A stretch of 64,000 nt of DNA from Cervus elaphus (taxonomy: Eukaryota > Chordata > Mammalia > Artiodactyla > Cervidae): positions 62,696,052 through 62,760,051 of the forward strand of contig NC_057815.1 of NCBI RefSeq assembly GCF_910594005.1, given 5' to 3'. The position numbers were made by a program, and so were the translations under genes. Shown piece by piece: positions 1-10,577 of the stretch. The number at the start of each line of letters is the position of its first letter. Position 1 is the first letter of the stretch. The notes below the pieces were generated by a model. That model had not been told where the DNA came from. It saw only the letters and a program-made list of their open reading frames with translations, and did no database searches.

Positions 1-288
1 TCTTTCAGTGTCATATTTTTGCCGACAAAGGTACATCTAGTCAAAGCTATGGTTTTTCCAGTAGTCATGTATGGATGTGAGGGTTGGACCATAAAGAAAG
101 CTGATCACTGAAGAATTGATGCTTTTGAACTGTGGTGTTGAGGAAGACTCTTGAGAGTCCCTTGGAGTGCAAGGAGATCCAACCAGTCCATCCTAAAGGA
201 ACTCAGTCCTGAATGTTTGTTGGAAAGACTGATACTGAAGCTGAAGTTCCAATACTTTGGCCACCTGATGCAAAGAAATGACTCATTT
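1..288 (+). mobile_element. BovB (RTE) LINE, 3' coding fragment
   Basis: The + strand encodes the C-terminal part of the BovB reverse transcriptase polyprotein (YGCEGWTIKKA, RRSNQSILKE, YFGHLMQR). In-frame stops occur near 110 and 139, so it is dead. It is cut off by the window edge and ends where similarity stops near 288. Confidence 0.85.
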
Positions 289-665
289 GAAAAGCCATCC
301 ATAATCCAGACAGGGATGCAGGTCCCCTTGAAGACTTACGGACTGGGAGCTGGAGTTTACGGATTGTGGAGCAATCCCAGGGCAAGGGCTGCTGTTGACT
401 CCAGAGAGATCGAAGGGATGTGAGGGAGGAGATTGTGATGGGAAATGCCTGTGGAGGGAATCTGGGCAGCCATGGAAGCAAGGCAATACTGCTGAGTCAC
501 GCATAGGGGGTGGAATCATCACCATAGCCTCTCTCCCCACACACCAGCTTCAACAGCTGAACAATAGAGAGGCTGGCCCATCAAATGCCTGACACCCTGA
601 ACTACAGAGTAGGACGCCACCCAGGGTGCCCCTTTAAGTGCTTGATGTGTCGATCTACAGAGTAG
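289..665. other. Unassigned stretch between BovB and L1
   Basis: About 375 bp of moderately GC-rich sequence with no convincing gene. Short overlapping reading frames on both strands have no recognisable domain. It may be an unrecognised retroelement segment, because it lies directly between two retrotransposons. Confidence 0.4.
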
Positions 666-1605
666 AAAGCCCAGAAATAAACCCATGAACCTATGGTTAT
701 CTTCTTTTTGACAAAGGGGGCAGGAATATGAACTGGGGCAAAACAGTCTCTTCAATAAACTGTGCTGAGAAAACTAGACAGCTACATGTAAAAGAATGAA
801 ATTAGAATACTTCCTAACACCAAACACAAAAATAAAATTGATTAAAGACCTAAATATAAGACCAGAAACTATAAAATTCTTAGAAGAAAGCACAGGCAGG
901 ACACCTGATGGCATAAATAAAGCAAGATCCTCTATGACCCACCTCCTAGACTAAAAGAAATTAACACAAAAGGAAACAAGTGGGACCTTATTAAACTTAA
1001 AAGATTTTTCACAGCAATGGAAACTATAAGCAAGGTGAAAAGACAAGTCTCAGAATGGGAGAAAACAACAGTAAATGAAACAATTGCCAAAGGATTAATT
1101 TCCAAAATATACAAGCAACAAGCAAAATATACAACTCAATGCCAGAAAAACAAAAAACCCAATCAAAAAATGGGAAAAAGACCTAAACAGACATTTCTCC
1201 AAAGAAGACAAACAGATGGCTAACAAACACATGAAAAGATGCTCAACACCTCTGATTATTAGAAAAATGCAAATCAAAATTACAATGAGATATCACCTCA
1301 CATAGGTCAGAATGGCCCTCATCAAAAAGTCTAAAACAATAAATGCTGGAGAGGGTGTGGAGAAAAAGCAATGCTCCTGCAATGTTGGTGGGAATGTAAA
1401 TTGATACAGCCACTATGGAAGACGGTATGGAGATTCCTTAAAAAACTAGGATTAAAACCACCATATGACCCAGGAATCCCACTCCGAGGCATATACCCTG
1501 AGGAAACCAAAATAAAAAAAGACACATGTATCCCATTGCTCCTGCAGCACGATTTACAATAGCCTAATTGTCTCTTGACAGATGAATGGATGAACAAGTT
1601 GTGGT
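666..1605 (+). mobile_element. L1 (bovine type), 3' portion, part 1
   Basis: This reads as the end of L1 ORF2 and the start of the 3' region: the 'caaaggattaatttccaaaatatacaag' type text, then the 'aaatgctggagagggtgtgg' and 'tggtgggaatgtaaattgatacagcc' blocks. Reading frames are broken. It stops at 1605 inside the 'gtggtatatat' segment and resumes at about 3305, because a BovB copy is inserted. Confidence 0.85.
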
Positions 1606-2512
1606 ATATATTAGTTCAGTTCAGTTCAGTTCAGTCGCTCAGTCATGTGCGACATTTTGTGAACCCATGGACTGCAGCACGCCAGTCCTCCCTGTCTATC
1701 ACCAACTCTGGGAGCTTACTTAAACTCAAGTCCATTGAGTTGGTGATGACATCCAACCATCTCATCCTCTGTCATCCCTTTCTCCTCCTGCCTTCAATCT
1801 TTCCCAGCATCAGGGTCTTTTTTAATGAGAAGTACTTCGCAGCAGGTGGCCAAAGTATTGGAGGTTCAGCTCCAGCATTAGTCCTTCTAATGAATATTCA
1901 GAACTGATTTCCTTTAGGATGGACTGGTTGGATCTCTTTGCAGTCCAAGGGATTCTAAGAGTGTTCTCCAACACAGTTCAAAAGCATCAATTCTTCGGCA
2001 CTCAGCTTTCTTTATGGTCCAACACTCACATCCATACATGACTATGGGAAAAACCATAGCTTTGACTAGATGGCCCTTTGTTGGCAAAGTAATGTTTCTT
2101 CTTTTTAATATGCTGTCTAGGTCATAACTTTTCTTCTGAGGACTAAGAGTCTTTTAATTTCGTGGCTGCAATCACCATCTGCAGTGATTTTGAGCCAAGA
2201 AAAATAAAATCTGTCACTGTTTCCATTGTTTCCCCATCTATTTGCCATGAAGTCATGGGACCAGATGACATGATCTAAGTTTTCTGAATGTTGAGCTTTA
2301 AGTCAACTTTTTCACTCTCCTCTTTCACTGTCATCAAGAGGCTCTTTAGTTTTTCTTTGCTTTCTGCCATAAGGGTGGTGTCATCTGCATATTTGAGGTT
2401 ATTGATATTTCTCCCAGCAATCTTGATTCCAGCTTGTTCTTCATCCAGCCATTTGCTTCTCATGATGTACTCTGTGTATAAATTAAATAAGCAGGGTGAC
2501 AATGTACAGCCT

Positions 2513-2537
2513 TGCTGCTGCTGCTGCTGCTGCTGCT
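2513..2537. repeat. (TGC)n microsatellite
   Basis: About eight uninterrupted TGC/CTG units forming the tail of the Bov-A2 element. Such tails are often polymorphic in cattle. Confidence 0.9.
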
Positions 2538-2796
2538 AAGTCGGTTCAGTTGTGTCCAGCTCTGTGTGACACCATAGACCACAGCCTACCAGGCTCCCCT
2601 ATCCCTGGGATTCTCCAAGCAAGAACACTGGAGTGGGTTGCCATTTCATTCTCCAATGTAGGAAAGTGAAAACTGAAAATGAAGTTGGTCAGTCTTGTCC
2701 AACTCTTGTGACCCCATGGACTGCAGCCTACCAGGCTTCTCCGTCCATGGGATTTTCCTGGCAGGAGTACTGGAGTGGATTGCCATTGCCTTCTCC
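2515..2796 (-). mobile_element. Bov-A2 SINE nested in BovB
   Basis: A dimeric BovA element in antisense, flanked by an exact 13-bp target-site duplication, atgtacagccttg, at 2502-2514 and 2797-2809. Its tail is the (TGC)n microsatellite. It is the third layer of the nest and therefore the youngest. Confidence 0.9.
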
Positions 2797-3304
2797 ATGT
2801 ACAGCCTTGATGTACTCCTTTTCCCATGTGGAACCAGTCTGTTGTTCCATGTCCAGTTCTAACTATTGCTTCCTGACCTGCATACAGATTTCTCGAGAGG
2901 CTGCCAGGTGGTCTGGTATTCCCATCTGTTTCAGATTTTTCCACAGTTTGTTGTGATCCACACAGTCAAAGGCTTTGGCATAGTCAATAAAGCAGAAATA
3001 GATGTTCTTCTGGAACACTCTTGCTCTTTTCAATGATCCAATGGATGTTGGCAATCTCTGGTTCCTCTGCCTGTTCTAAATCCAGCTTGAACATCTGGAA
3101 GTTCATGGTTCATGTACTGTTGAAGCATGGCTCAGAGAATTTTGAGCATTACTTTATTAGCATGTGAGATAAGTACAATTGTGTGGTAGTTTGAGCATTC
3201 TTTGGCATTGCCTTTCTTTGGGATTGGAATGAAAACTGACCATTTCCAGTCCAGTGGCCAATGCCGAGTTTTCCAAATTTGCTGGCATATTGAGTGCAGC
3301 ACGT

Positions 3305-3805
3305 TTATATACACAGTGGAATATTACTCAGCCTTAAAAAGGAACACGTTTGAGTCGGTTCTGATGAAGTAGATGAAACTAAAACCTATCATACAGAGTG
3401 AAATGACTCAGAAAGAGAAAGATAAATATTGTATTCTAACATATATATGCAATCTAGAAAAATGGTACCAAATAATTTATTTACAGGGCAACAATGGAGA
3501 TACAGTCACGGAGAAAAGGCTTCTGGACACAGCAAGAGAGGAGGAGAGGGTGAGATGTGTGTAAAGAGTAACACAGAAGCTTACATGACCATATGTAAAA
3601 TAGATAGCCAATGGGAATTTGCTGTATGGCTCAGGAAACTCAAACAGTGGCTCTGTCGAGGGGTGGGATGGGGAGGGAAATGGGAGGGAGGTTCCAAAGG
3701 GAGGGGCTAAATGTACACCTGTGGCTGATTCCTGTTGTGGTTTGACAGAGAACAAAAAATTCTGTAAAGCAAGTATCCTTCAAAAAAAAAATTAATTAAA
3801 AAAAT
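3305..3805 (+). mobile_element. L1 3' portion, part 2
   Basis: This continues the L1 interrupted at 1605: 'cagtggaatattactcagcc', then the 3' UTR with 'gatagccaatgggaatttgctgtatgg' and the purine-rich 'gggatggggagggaaatgggagggagg' block, ending in an A-rich tail near 3805. Confidence 0.85.
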
Positions 3806-4689
3806 ATGTGCTAGTAGGACAAAGCAAATTTCGTGTTAACTTATCAGAAAATAAAAATTCATAATTATATGTAAGCTTTATAATTAGATTAGCCATATTA
3901 CATAATTTTAGCTCTCTAGTCCTATGCCTTTGATAATGCCTAATTATCCTGTAAAAATAAAGAGTATTAAATACACAGAAAAATAATTAATATACCCTGA
4001 AGTTGTGTTAGCTCACAGGTCCCATCACGTTTAGTGTAATCTTTATAGTCTTCTCTTGAGGATAAAAAGAGAGGGTGTTAGAGTCCCTCAGGCCCTAATT
4101 ATTTACCTCTTCTTGGCATTGAACAACGGCCGCTGGGGGGTGGGTGGTGGGCGTGTGGGGAAAGAACAGGGAATCAGCCTATCAGTCTTTTTCTTCCATC
4201 TCCCCTTTTTTTCTTGGGTTTATATGTCTGGTCCTCTTGCAGATTTTTTGTGTGTCTATCACCATAATCTCTGTGCTCTGCACTTGGCCCAGTAACCACA
4301 CTAGGTGAGTGCTGGTTATTTGAAGAGGTTTGGTTGTAAATATGATTTTGAGAGAAAGAGAGAGTGAATGAAAAACTCAAGGCTCCATTTTCTAGGAGCC
4401 ATGGACTGAGTGCTACAACTTTTTCCCTGAACAACTCAGATTTTTAAGCTGAATTGATGGTCTCCTGTACTTGGATACATGCTTCAAGTGATTAGAAAGA
4501 TAAACTGCTGGATTAAGGATGGCCAAGGTAAGTATTGTTCTGGTCATTTCTGTTAGATGTGTGGCAAGAACCCATAGCCTTAACTTGAAGAGTGGGCTTA
4601 AGTATGTGGACATTCTTGTTTTGAGAGTCTACTGCTACCATCCTTCTCTTGATCTCAAATGAACAGCTCATGTTTATTCCCACCTGGGA
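3806..4689. other. AT-rich gene-free stretch with a G-run cluster
   Basis: No gene is seen. The only notable sequence is 4135-4160, where G-runs of 6, 3, 3 and 4 are separated by loops of 1, 4 and 5 bases. That is a canonical G-quadruplex pattern on the + strand. Confidence 0.6.
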
Positions 4690-5065
4690 AGTGAATCATT
4701 TTTTAATACAATTTTCAATGGTTACACTTCATTTACAGTCATTACAAAATATTGGCTGCATTCCCCCTGTAGTACAATATATCCTTGTAGCCTCTTACAC
4801 ACAATAATTTGTACCTCCTACTCCCCGACCACTGTATTGCTCCTTACCCCTTCTCCCCCCTGGTAATCACTAGTGAAATCTCTATATCTGTGAGCTAGCT
4901 TCTTTTTCGTTATATTCAGTAGTATGTTGGCTTTTTCTTTTTTTTTTTTTAATATTCCACATATAATTTATATCCTACAGAATTTGTCTCTCTCTGAATT
5001 ATTTCACCAACTTAACACCCACCAAGTCCATTTATGTTGCTGCAAATGGCAAAATATTGAGGACA
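4690..5065 (-). mobile_element. Old L1 3' end (antisense)
   Basis: It resembles the reverse complement of an ancient L1 3' region: 'ctgcattccccctgtagtacaatatatcc', then 'ctccttaccccttctcccccctgg', then 'atgttgctgcaaatggcaaaatatt'. It is too diverged to subfamily. Confidence 0.65.
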
Positions 5066-5227
5066 TAGTCTTTAAAAAATTAACTCAAGGGTATATATTT
5101 TGGGAAATTACAAAGAAAATGGCAATGAGACAATTCTGTCATGAAATACTTTGTGTTTTTCGTAGTGTATGTGTGTATGACGTGCGCCTTCATGGGTGAG
5201 AGCAAAAAGGGGGTTTGTGTAAGATTG

Positions 5228-5544
5228 TGCTCAGTCTCTCAGTCCTGTCTGACTCTTTGTGACCCGATGGACTGTAGCCCGCCAAGCTCTTCTGTCCATG
5301 GGATTCTCCAGTCCGTGGGGATGCTCCAGGCAAGAACACTGGTGTGGGTTGTCATGCCCTTCTCCAGGGGATCCTCCCAACCTTGGCTTGAACCCAGGTC
5401 TCCCACATTGCTGGTGGATTCTTTACTGTTTGAACCACCAATGAAGCCCAAATCAAACACAACCCTAATGCACTGGCTGGAAATCAAACTGGGATCTCCT
5501 GCGTGGGAGGCAAGAATTCTACCACTGAACCACCAATGCCCGTA
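5228..5544 (-). mobile_element. Bov-tA SINE (antisense)
   Basis: It contains the Bov-tA landmarks 'gactctttgtgacccgatggactg', 'ggatcctcccaacc' and a tRNA-derived end. A second tRNA-like unit follows at about 5475-5540. An exact 13-bp target duplication, ttgtgtaagattg, lies at 5215-5227 and 5545-5557. Confidence 0.9.
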
Positions 5545-5557
5545 TTGTGTAAGATTG

Positions 5558-6410
5558 CGTGTGGGTAAAAATAGGATGGTAAAATGTATGAAAGAATGAA
5601 GTATAGATCAAGGGATGCTTGAGAGTTTAAGAACTAAAATCTCGTCTGTGTGTATGTAAGAGTCATTATCCTGGAGCCCATGTGTTTATCCAATAGAATA
5701 TGTATTTGCAAAGAAATAATTGTACATTTGGACAGAAATCTTGACCAAAATTGTTAAGTGTAAAGCATTAGGATACCACACAACTATATAGTTTACAGAG
5801 TGCTGGAAAAAAGTATTTTGGAGGAGCAAAATTTAAATTTAAGTTATACCTGCTTACCAGTATAGCATGGGACTCAGGCAGTACTGGCTAAACTGAATTA
5901 GGTTTTTGAATGGCAAAAAAGTGTATGGACCTCACAAATAGAAGAACAGCAGTCATCATGAAATTGAAAAAGGGTGAATAATTGCTGGGGGCAGAGACTG
6001 ATATTCAACAGTGACAGAGGAAGCCAATATTAACTACTGATGTCCATAATATCATGTGTACTGTAATCCACCAACCCACAGAAAAATATGTCCTGGAAAT
6101 TGGTAGTTTGTAGCAACAGTATACTGTGGATAAAAAGTGATTCATGTCAGTATGGAATACTGCTTGGAAAAGCTGTGTAAACCATCAGAGGCAACCAGAG
6201 TGAATAAGATAAACTCTTTAAGGGAATGACTGTACTTTCCAACATATATGAGACAACCTGGCTCCTGCTGGTACCCGCTATCTTCATAACAATCTTTCTT
6301 CATACAAAAGTGTCTCACTTTGAATTATAATTAGACAGCCACTTTATTTTGGGGGATATATAATGAGCTGTTGGAAGTGAGAGTGACTCAAGTGAGCCTA
6401 ACATTTATCC
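5558..6410. other. Intergenic stretch upstream of OR52H1
   Basis: AT-rich with no gene or recognisable repeat. A tatataat run at 6356-6363 lies about 95 bp before the OR52H1 start codon but inside the presumed 5' intron, so it is probably not the promoter. Confidence 0.5.
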
Positions 6411-6424
6411 CCCTCTGTCCTCAG
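6411..6424 (+). other. Candidate 3' splice site before the OR52H1 coding exon
   Basis: A pyrimidine tract (ccccctctgtcc) is followed by cag with AG at 6423-6424, 30 bp before the ATG. Olfactory receptor genes usually have noncoding 5' exons spliced to a single coding exon just before the start codon, and this fits. Confidence 0.55.
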
Positions 6425-6454
6425 GAACTAGGACTTGTGCCATCCTGGTCTGCT

Positions 6455-7402
6455 ATGGTCCTTTTCAACCTGAGCAGTGACAACCCAGGACCCTTCATTC
6501 TGGTGGGGATCCCAGGCCTGGAGCACGCCCATGTGTGGATTGGGATTCCCTTCTGTATCATCTATATTGTAGCCATTGTGGGAAACTGCATCCTTCTCTA
6601 CCTCATCTTGGTGGAGCGCAGCCTTCACGAACCCATGTTCTTCTTTCTCTCCATGCTGGCCATGACTGACCTCACCTTGTCCACAGCTGGTGTTCCTAAA
6701 ACACTCAGTATCTTTTGGCTTGGGGCTCGAGAGATCACATTCCCAGGGTGCCTCACACAAATGTTCTTCCTCCACTACAGCTTTGTCCTGGATTCAGCCA
6801 TCCTGATGGCCATGGCATTTGACCGCTATGTGGCCATCTGTTCTCCCTTGAGATACAACACTATCTTGACCCCCAAGACCATCATCAAGATTGTGGTGGG
6901 AATCTCCTTTCGTAGTTTCTGCATCATCCTGCCAGTTGTATTCTTGCTCACACGCCTACCTTTCTGTAGGACACGCATCATACCACACACATACTGTGAG
7001 CACATAGGTGTTGCCCGGCTCGCCTGTGTGGACATCTCCATCAATATCTGGTATGGCTTTTGTGTTCCCATCATGACAGTCATCTCAGATGTGATCCTCA
7101 TTGCTGTTTCTTACACACTCATCCTCTGTGCTGTCTTCCGCCTCCCCTCCCAAGAAGCCCGCCAGAAGGCCCTGGGCACCTGTGGTTCCCATGTCTGTGT
7201 CATCCTCATGTTTTATACACCTGCCTTTTTCTCCATCCTTGCCCACCGTTTTGGACACAATGTCTCCCGCACTTTCCACATCATGTTTGCCAACCTCTAC
7301 ATTGTTATCCCACCTGCCCTCAACCCCATTGTTTATGGAGTGAAGACCAAGCAGATCAGAGAAAAGGTCATCATTTTATTTTCTATAAAGGGTACATTAT
7401 AG
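6455..7402 (+). CDS. OR52H1: Olfactory receptor OR52H1 (intact)
   Basis: A 315-residue class I (fish-like) olfactory receptor, a seven-transmembrane GPCR of olfactory neuron cilia that signals through G-alpha-olf. The reading frame opens at 6371, but the start chosen is ATG 6455 (MVLFNLSS), which follows the candidate splice acceptor and gives normal family length. It has an N-terminal NLS glycosylation site at residue 5, LHEPMF in the first intracellular loop, MAMAFDRYVAIC with D123-R124-Y125, the family 52 PHTYCEH motif in extracellular loop 2, KALGTCGSH with C243 before TM6, and PALNPIVYG (N290) in TM7. No disruption is seen. Residue-level similarity to recalled human OR52H1 is high throughout, including the KTKQIREKV tail. 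Position near OLFM5 and the ubiquilins also fits OR52H1. The ligand cannot be read from sequence. Confidence 0.93.
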   Translation: MVLFNLSSDNPGPFILVGIPGLEHAHVWIGIPFCIIYIVAIVGNCILLYLILVERSLHEPMFFFLSMLAMTDLTLSTAGVPKTLSIFWLGAREITFPGCLTQMFFLHYSFVLDSAILMAMAFDRYVAICSPLRYNTILTPKTIIKIVVGISFRSFCIILPVVFLLTRLPFCRTRIIPHTYCEHIGVARLACVDISINIWYGFCVPIMTVISDVILIAVSYTLILCAVFRLPSQEARQKALGTCGSHVCVILMFYTPAFFSILAHRFGHNVSRTFHIMFANLYIVIPPALNPIVYGVKTKQIREKVIILFSIKGTL

Positions 7403-8426
7403 TGTTCCACTGTGCAATGGAAAAGTTAGGAGAAGTTTTTAATGTATATTAATGTGTAAGAATTTTTTAAAAGGTAAATGTTATTTAAAGTAAGAGCAGA
7501 TTTTGTGTTTTATGAATATGTTATGATTTATATGAAAGAAAGATTTTTATGTATTAAAATACTCCTTAATGACCTGATTGTTTTTGGAATATGAAATTGC
7601 ACAGGATACAATCTGGAAGAAGGAGGGGAAAGCAGAGTGCTGAGTTAGTTTAAATAGAAAATAGCAATAACGATTTAGAAATTGAAATTTGTAGTTATGG
7701 AGAGAGAAAAATATGTGAAATGGAACAAAGACTCTGAAGAAAAGAGATTAAAACTGAAAATATAAAATTGAACTTTTTTGCTTAGGGGGTTATTAGATGG
7801 ATTTAGGACATTTTTAATAATACAAATTCTAATTATTGTCCATGTTATGTTTATGTAGTTCACTTTAAATGCCCAATCCTTAGATACCAAAGACCTTCTA
7901 GTACAAGTCTGTTATAAATAATGAGTTCTATCAACATTGCTATAATAGGAATAAGAGAAAATACTTATCAATGCCATGGTTTTTGGGAAGGGAGAGTAGC
8001 TTTTAGGCTCCAAGACATACTAATAAAGTGAACTTCAGAAATAGTGCTCAGGAAAAATGACTCCCTAAAATAACTGGAGATCTGAGAAGAGGGCTGGACT
8101 TCTTACAACATTCCTACAATACATAGGTGAGAACTCAAGCCAATATGAAAGTAAAACAAAACAAAAAAACAACAACATTGGCTGGAAGACTTGTGGAGTT
8201 CTTATCTACAGAGTCTATTTCCTTGATCAAAAGACTCAATAGCAAAATACATTTCTTTGGTGAGGTGTCGGGATGAGAATGGGAAAGCTACAGTAAAGTA
8301 ATACATTCAAGGTAAGATGCACCCAAATGTCGTAAGTATTAGAATTGAGAAGGTATATGTTGTAATCAAAGAAAGATGTGGAGTTCTTTCCATCTGTTTT
8401 TTTGAAAATTGTCTTTTCAACCAGGA
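7403..8426. other. Gene-free AT-rich stretch
   Basis: Downstream flank of OR52H1. An attaaa at about 7554 could serve as its poly(A) signal. Nothing else is recognised. Confidence 0.5.
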
Positions 8427-8512
8427 GAATCCCAGGAACAGAGGAGCCTGGTGGGCTTCTGTCTATGGGGTCGCACAGGGTTGGACACGACTGAAGCGAG
8501 TTAGCAGCAGCA
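8427..8512 (+). mobile_element. Short BovA-type SINE fragment
   Basis: An 86-bp 3' piece of a Bov-tA/BovA element ('gaggagcctggtgggc', 'ggacacgactgaagcgagttagcagc') flanked by the 11-bp duplication ttcaaccagga at 8416-8426 and 8513-8523. It is a severely 5'-truncated insertion. Confidence 0.85.
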
Positions 8513-8523
8513 TTCAACCAGGA

Positions 8524-9135
8524 ATTGCTTATTTAGTACCTAATATAGTTCAAGTTTTGTCCTAAGCATTCAGGATTAATAATATGGAAGAGGCTCTGCT
8601 TTGCTTCTCTGGAGCTTATTTTCCAGGGAGAGTAACAAATAAGGAGCAAGAAAATAAATGTGTTACTTTCAAATAGTAATATAATCAATAGAAAAACAAA
8701 ATCAAATACAATGATAGACTAAAACTTGATGAGAAAGACAATGGCAGAGAGAACAGAACATGCAAAGACATGCAAAGGCCCTGGGGCTGAAAACAGCTTG
8801 ACATGATCTGAGGCTAAAAACAAGGTCTGTGTGGTCACAACAGAGTGAGGTGGGATATGAGGTGAGGGATTAGGGGCAGGACCATATCCTGTGGGACTGG
8901 AATCGTCCAGACCTCATTTTTAGAAGAGGAAACTGAAGCTCTTAGAGGAAAATGACTTTTCCAAAGCACATGGCAAGGGAGTCATAAATATGGAGCTAGA
9001 AAAGAATCTGCTAAGTCCTACTGATAGTCTCACTGAACATAACATAACCTGACTCATGTGAAAGCAGACTCCAGAGGAAGGTAAAAAAAAAAAAATTATC
9101 TAGGAGAATCAGAGCCGATTTTTGTTGTTTTTGTA
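8524..9135. other. Gene-free; old repeat remnants
   Basis: The stretch 8900-9000 has a MIR-like core ('aagaggaaactgaagctcttagagg'). No gene is seen. Confidence 0.4.
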
Positions 9136-9316
9136 TGCTAAGTTGTGTTCGACTCTTTGAGACCCCATGGACTGGAGCCCTGTCAGGGTCTTTTGTTCAT
9201 GGGACTTCCCAGGCAAGAATACTGGAGTGGGTTGCCATTTCCTTCTCTCGGGATTGAGCTCTGGTCTCCTACATTATCAGGCAGATTCTTCACCACTGCG
9301 CTGCCTGGGAAACCCA
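9136..9316 (-). mobile_element. Bov-tA SINE (antisense)
   Basis: Bov-tA landmarks in antisense, ending 'gcgctgcctgggaaaccc', flanked by near-identical copies of ttgttgtttttgt (about 9122-9135 and 9317-9329). Confidence 0.88.
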
Positions 9317-9329
9317 TTATTGTTTTTGT

Positions 9330-10384
9330 GAACTATATTTATCTTCAATTAAGCCACAGTTGACTGAGTATTCTGTATTTTTGTGCCAGCTTGCTAAAAC
9401 TGCTGTTGGATATCAAAAGAGATGATCTCTTATTCTTCTGGTTATTTACATCTCACTGAGAACATGGATTTTTCCAAGAGATGATATTTTAAAAAGTTTA
9501 CTGATGGAAAACTAAATAAATAGAGACTGAGCTGGGATCATTTAAAAATACATACTTCTTTCATCCTGGAATCTGCGGTTATTCACTGACATGCACAAAT
9601 GGCTCCCTTGGAAGCTTAATGACCTAGAAAAAACAACAAAGGAAGCGACTGTCTCCCCTTCCTTCTCCAGCCCTCTATCTTTGGGCTAGTTATCTATTAT
9701 AACTTTTCTAGCCTTCTCAGGAGAGTTTATTTCTATGACTTTATGGCCTCTTTGCTGATAACTCTATATCTTAGTTTTCATGTGTAATCTTTCTGATAAA
9801 TTTCAGTGCTTTCTTACCTCATAGGGTCAATACCAATATTAAAAGCAAAATGTAAGTAAGTGTGCTTTGCAGATTGTAAAACATCATTCTAATGTTAGCT
9901 GTTATGTTAGTATTTTCACTAATTACCACTAAGATTCTCATGTCAGACTCATCCTATTCAAACCCAAGCTCATCATTGTTATTTAAAATCCTTCCCTTTA
10001 CTGTTCATAAGAGGAGAAAACTGGCTAAACCCTGATTTGCTCTTCCTTTAAGTTTAAATAGCTGCTAATGTCTCTTTCTGGTGAGGTTGATTATGAATAT
10101 TCTATTCCATGTCAGACCATGAATGAAATTACATGTTCTGGTTTTAATGAAAAAAGAATAATTATACAAAAATCATCAGTGACTGTCTCACACATAAGTT
10201 GCCTTGTCCTATATCTATTCCTTTTTGCAAATTCCCATCTCTTATATTAAAGATATCTGAAACTAGCACAACATTGTAATGCAACTATACTCCAATAAAA
10301 ATATTTTAAAATGACATTACCAATAGAGGCATTAGTTATTTTATCTTCCTACACTCAGAATTTAGAACTGGACTCTACAAATTG
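9330..10384. other. Gene-free stretch
   Basis: AT-rich. No gene, RNA or clear young repeat is seen. Confidence 0.45.
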
Positions 10385-10577
10385 TTTAGTTGCTAGGCTA
10401 TATCCGACTCTTTTGCGACCCCATGGACTGTAGACCACCAAAACTCCTTGTCTGCGGGATTTTCCAGGCAAGAATACTGGAGTGAGTTACCATGCCCTCT
10501 TCCTGACCCAGGGATCAAACCCACAGTTCCTGCATTGGCAGGCAGATTCTTTATGGCTGAGCTACCAAGGAAGCCCA
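10385..10577 (-). mobile_element. Bov-tA SINE (antisense)
   Basis: It contains 'cgaccccatggactgtagaccacc' and a tRNA-derived end 'gagctaccaaggaagccc'. Flanks resemble each other (ctctacaaattg and ctccacaaatag). Confidence 0.85.

Larger units (their letters stand above)
1606..3304 (-). mobile_element. BovB LINE inserted into L1
   Basis: An antisense BovB copy. It begins with the (TTCAG)n-type terminus and contains reverse transcriptase segments such as YADDTTLMAES (minus strand, about 2345-2385) and DYAKAFDCVDHNKLW (about 2940-2985). Stops and the nested Bov-A2 break the frame. The surrounding L1 is continuous if this block is removed, and a short tatata-type duplication is visible at the joints. 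Confidence 0.85.

Noticed and set aside
2513..2537. Regular short repeats as a CRISPR-like array
   Set aside because: Simple microsatellite tail of Bov-A2 in a mammalian genome.
5141..5599. 152-codon open frame
   Set aside because: Almost entirely an antisense Bov-tA.
9136..9316. tRNA-like segments in many places
   Set aside because: All are the tRNA-derived heads of Bov-tA or CHR SINEs, not tRNA genes.
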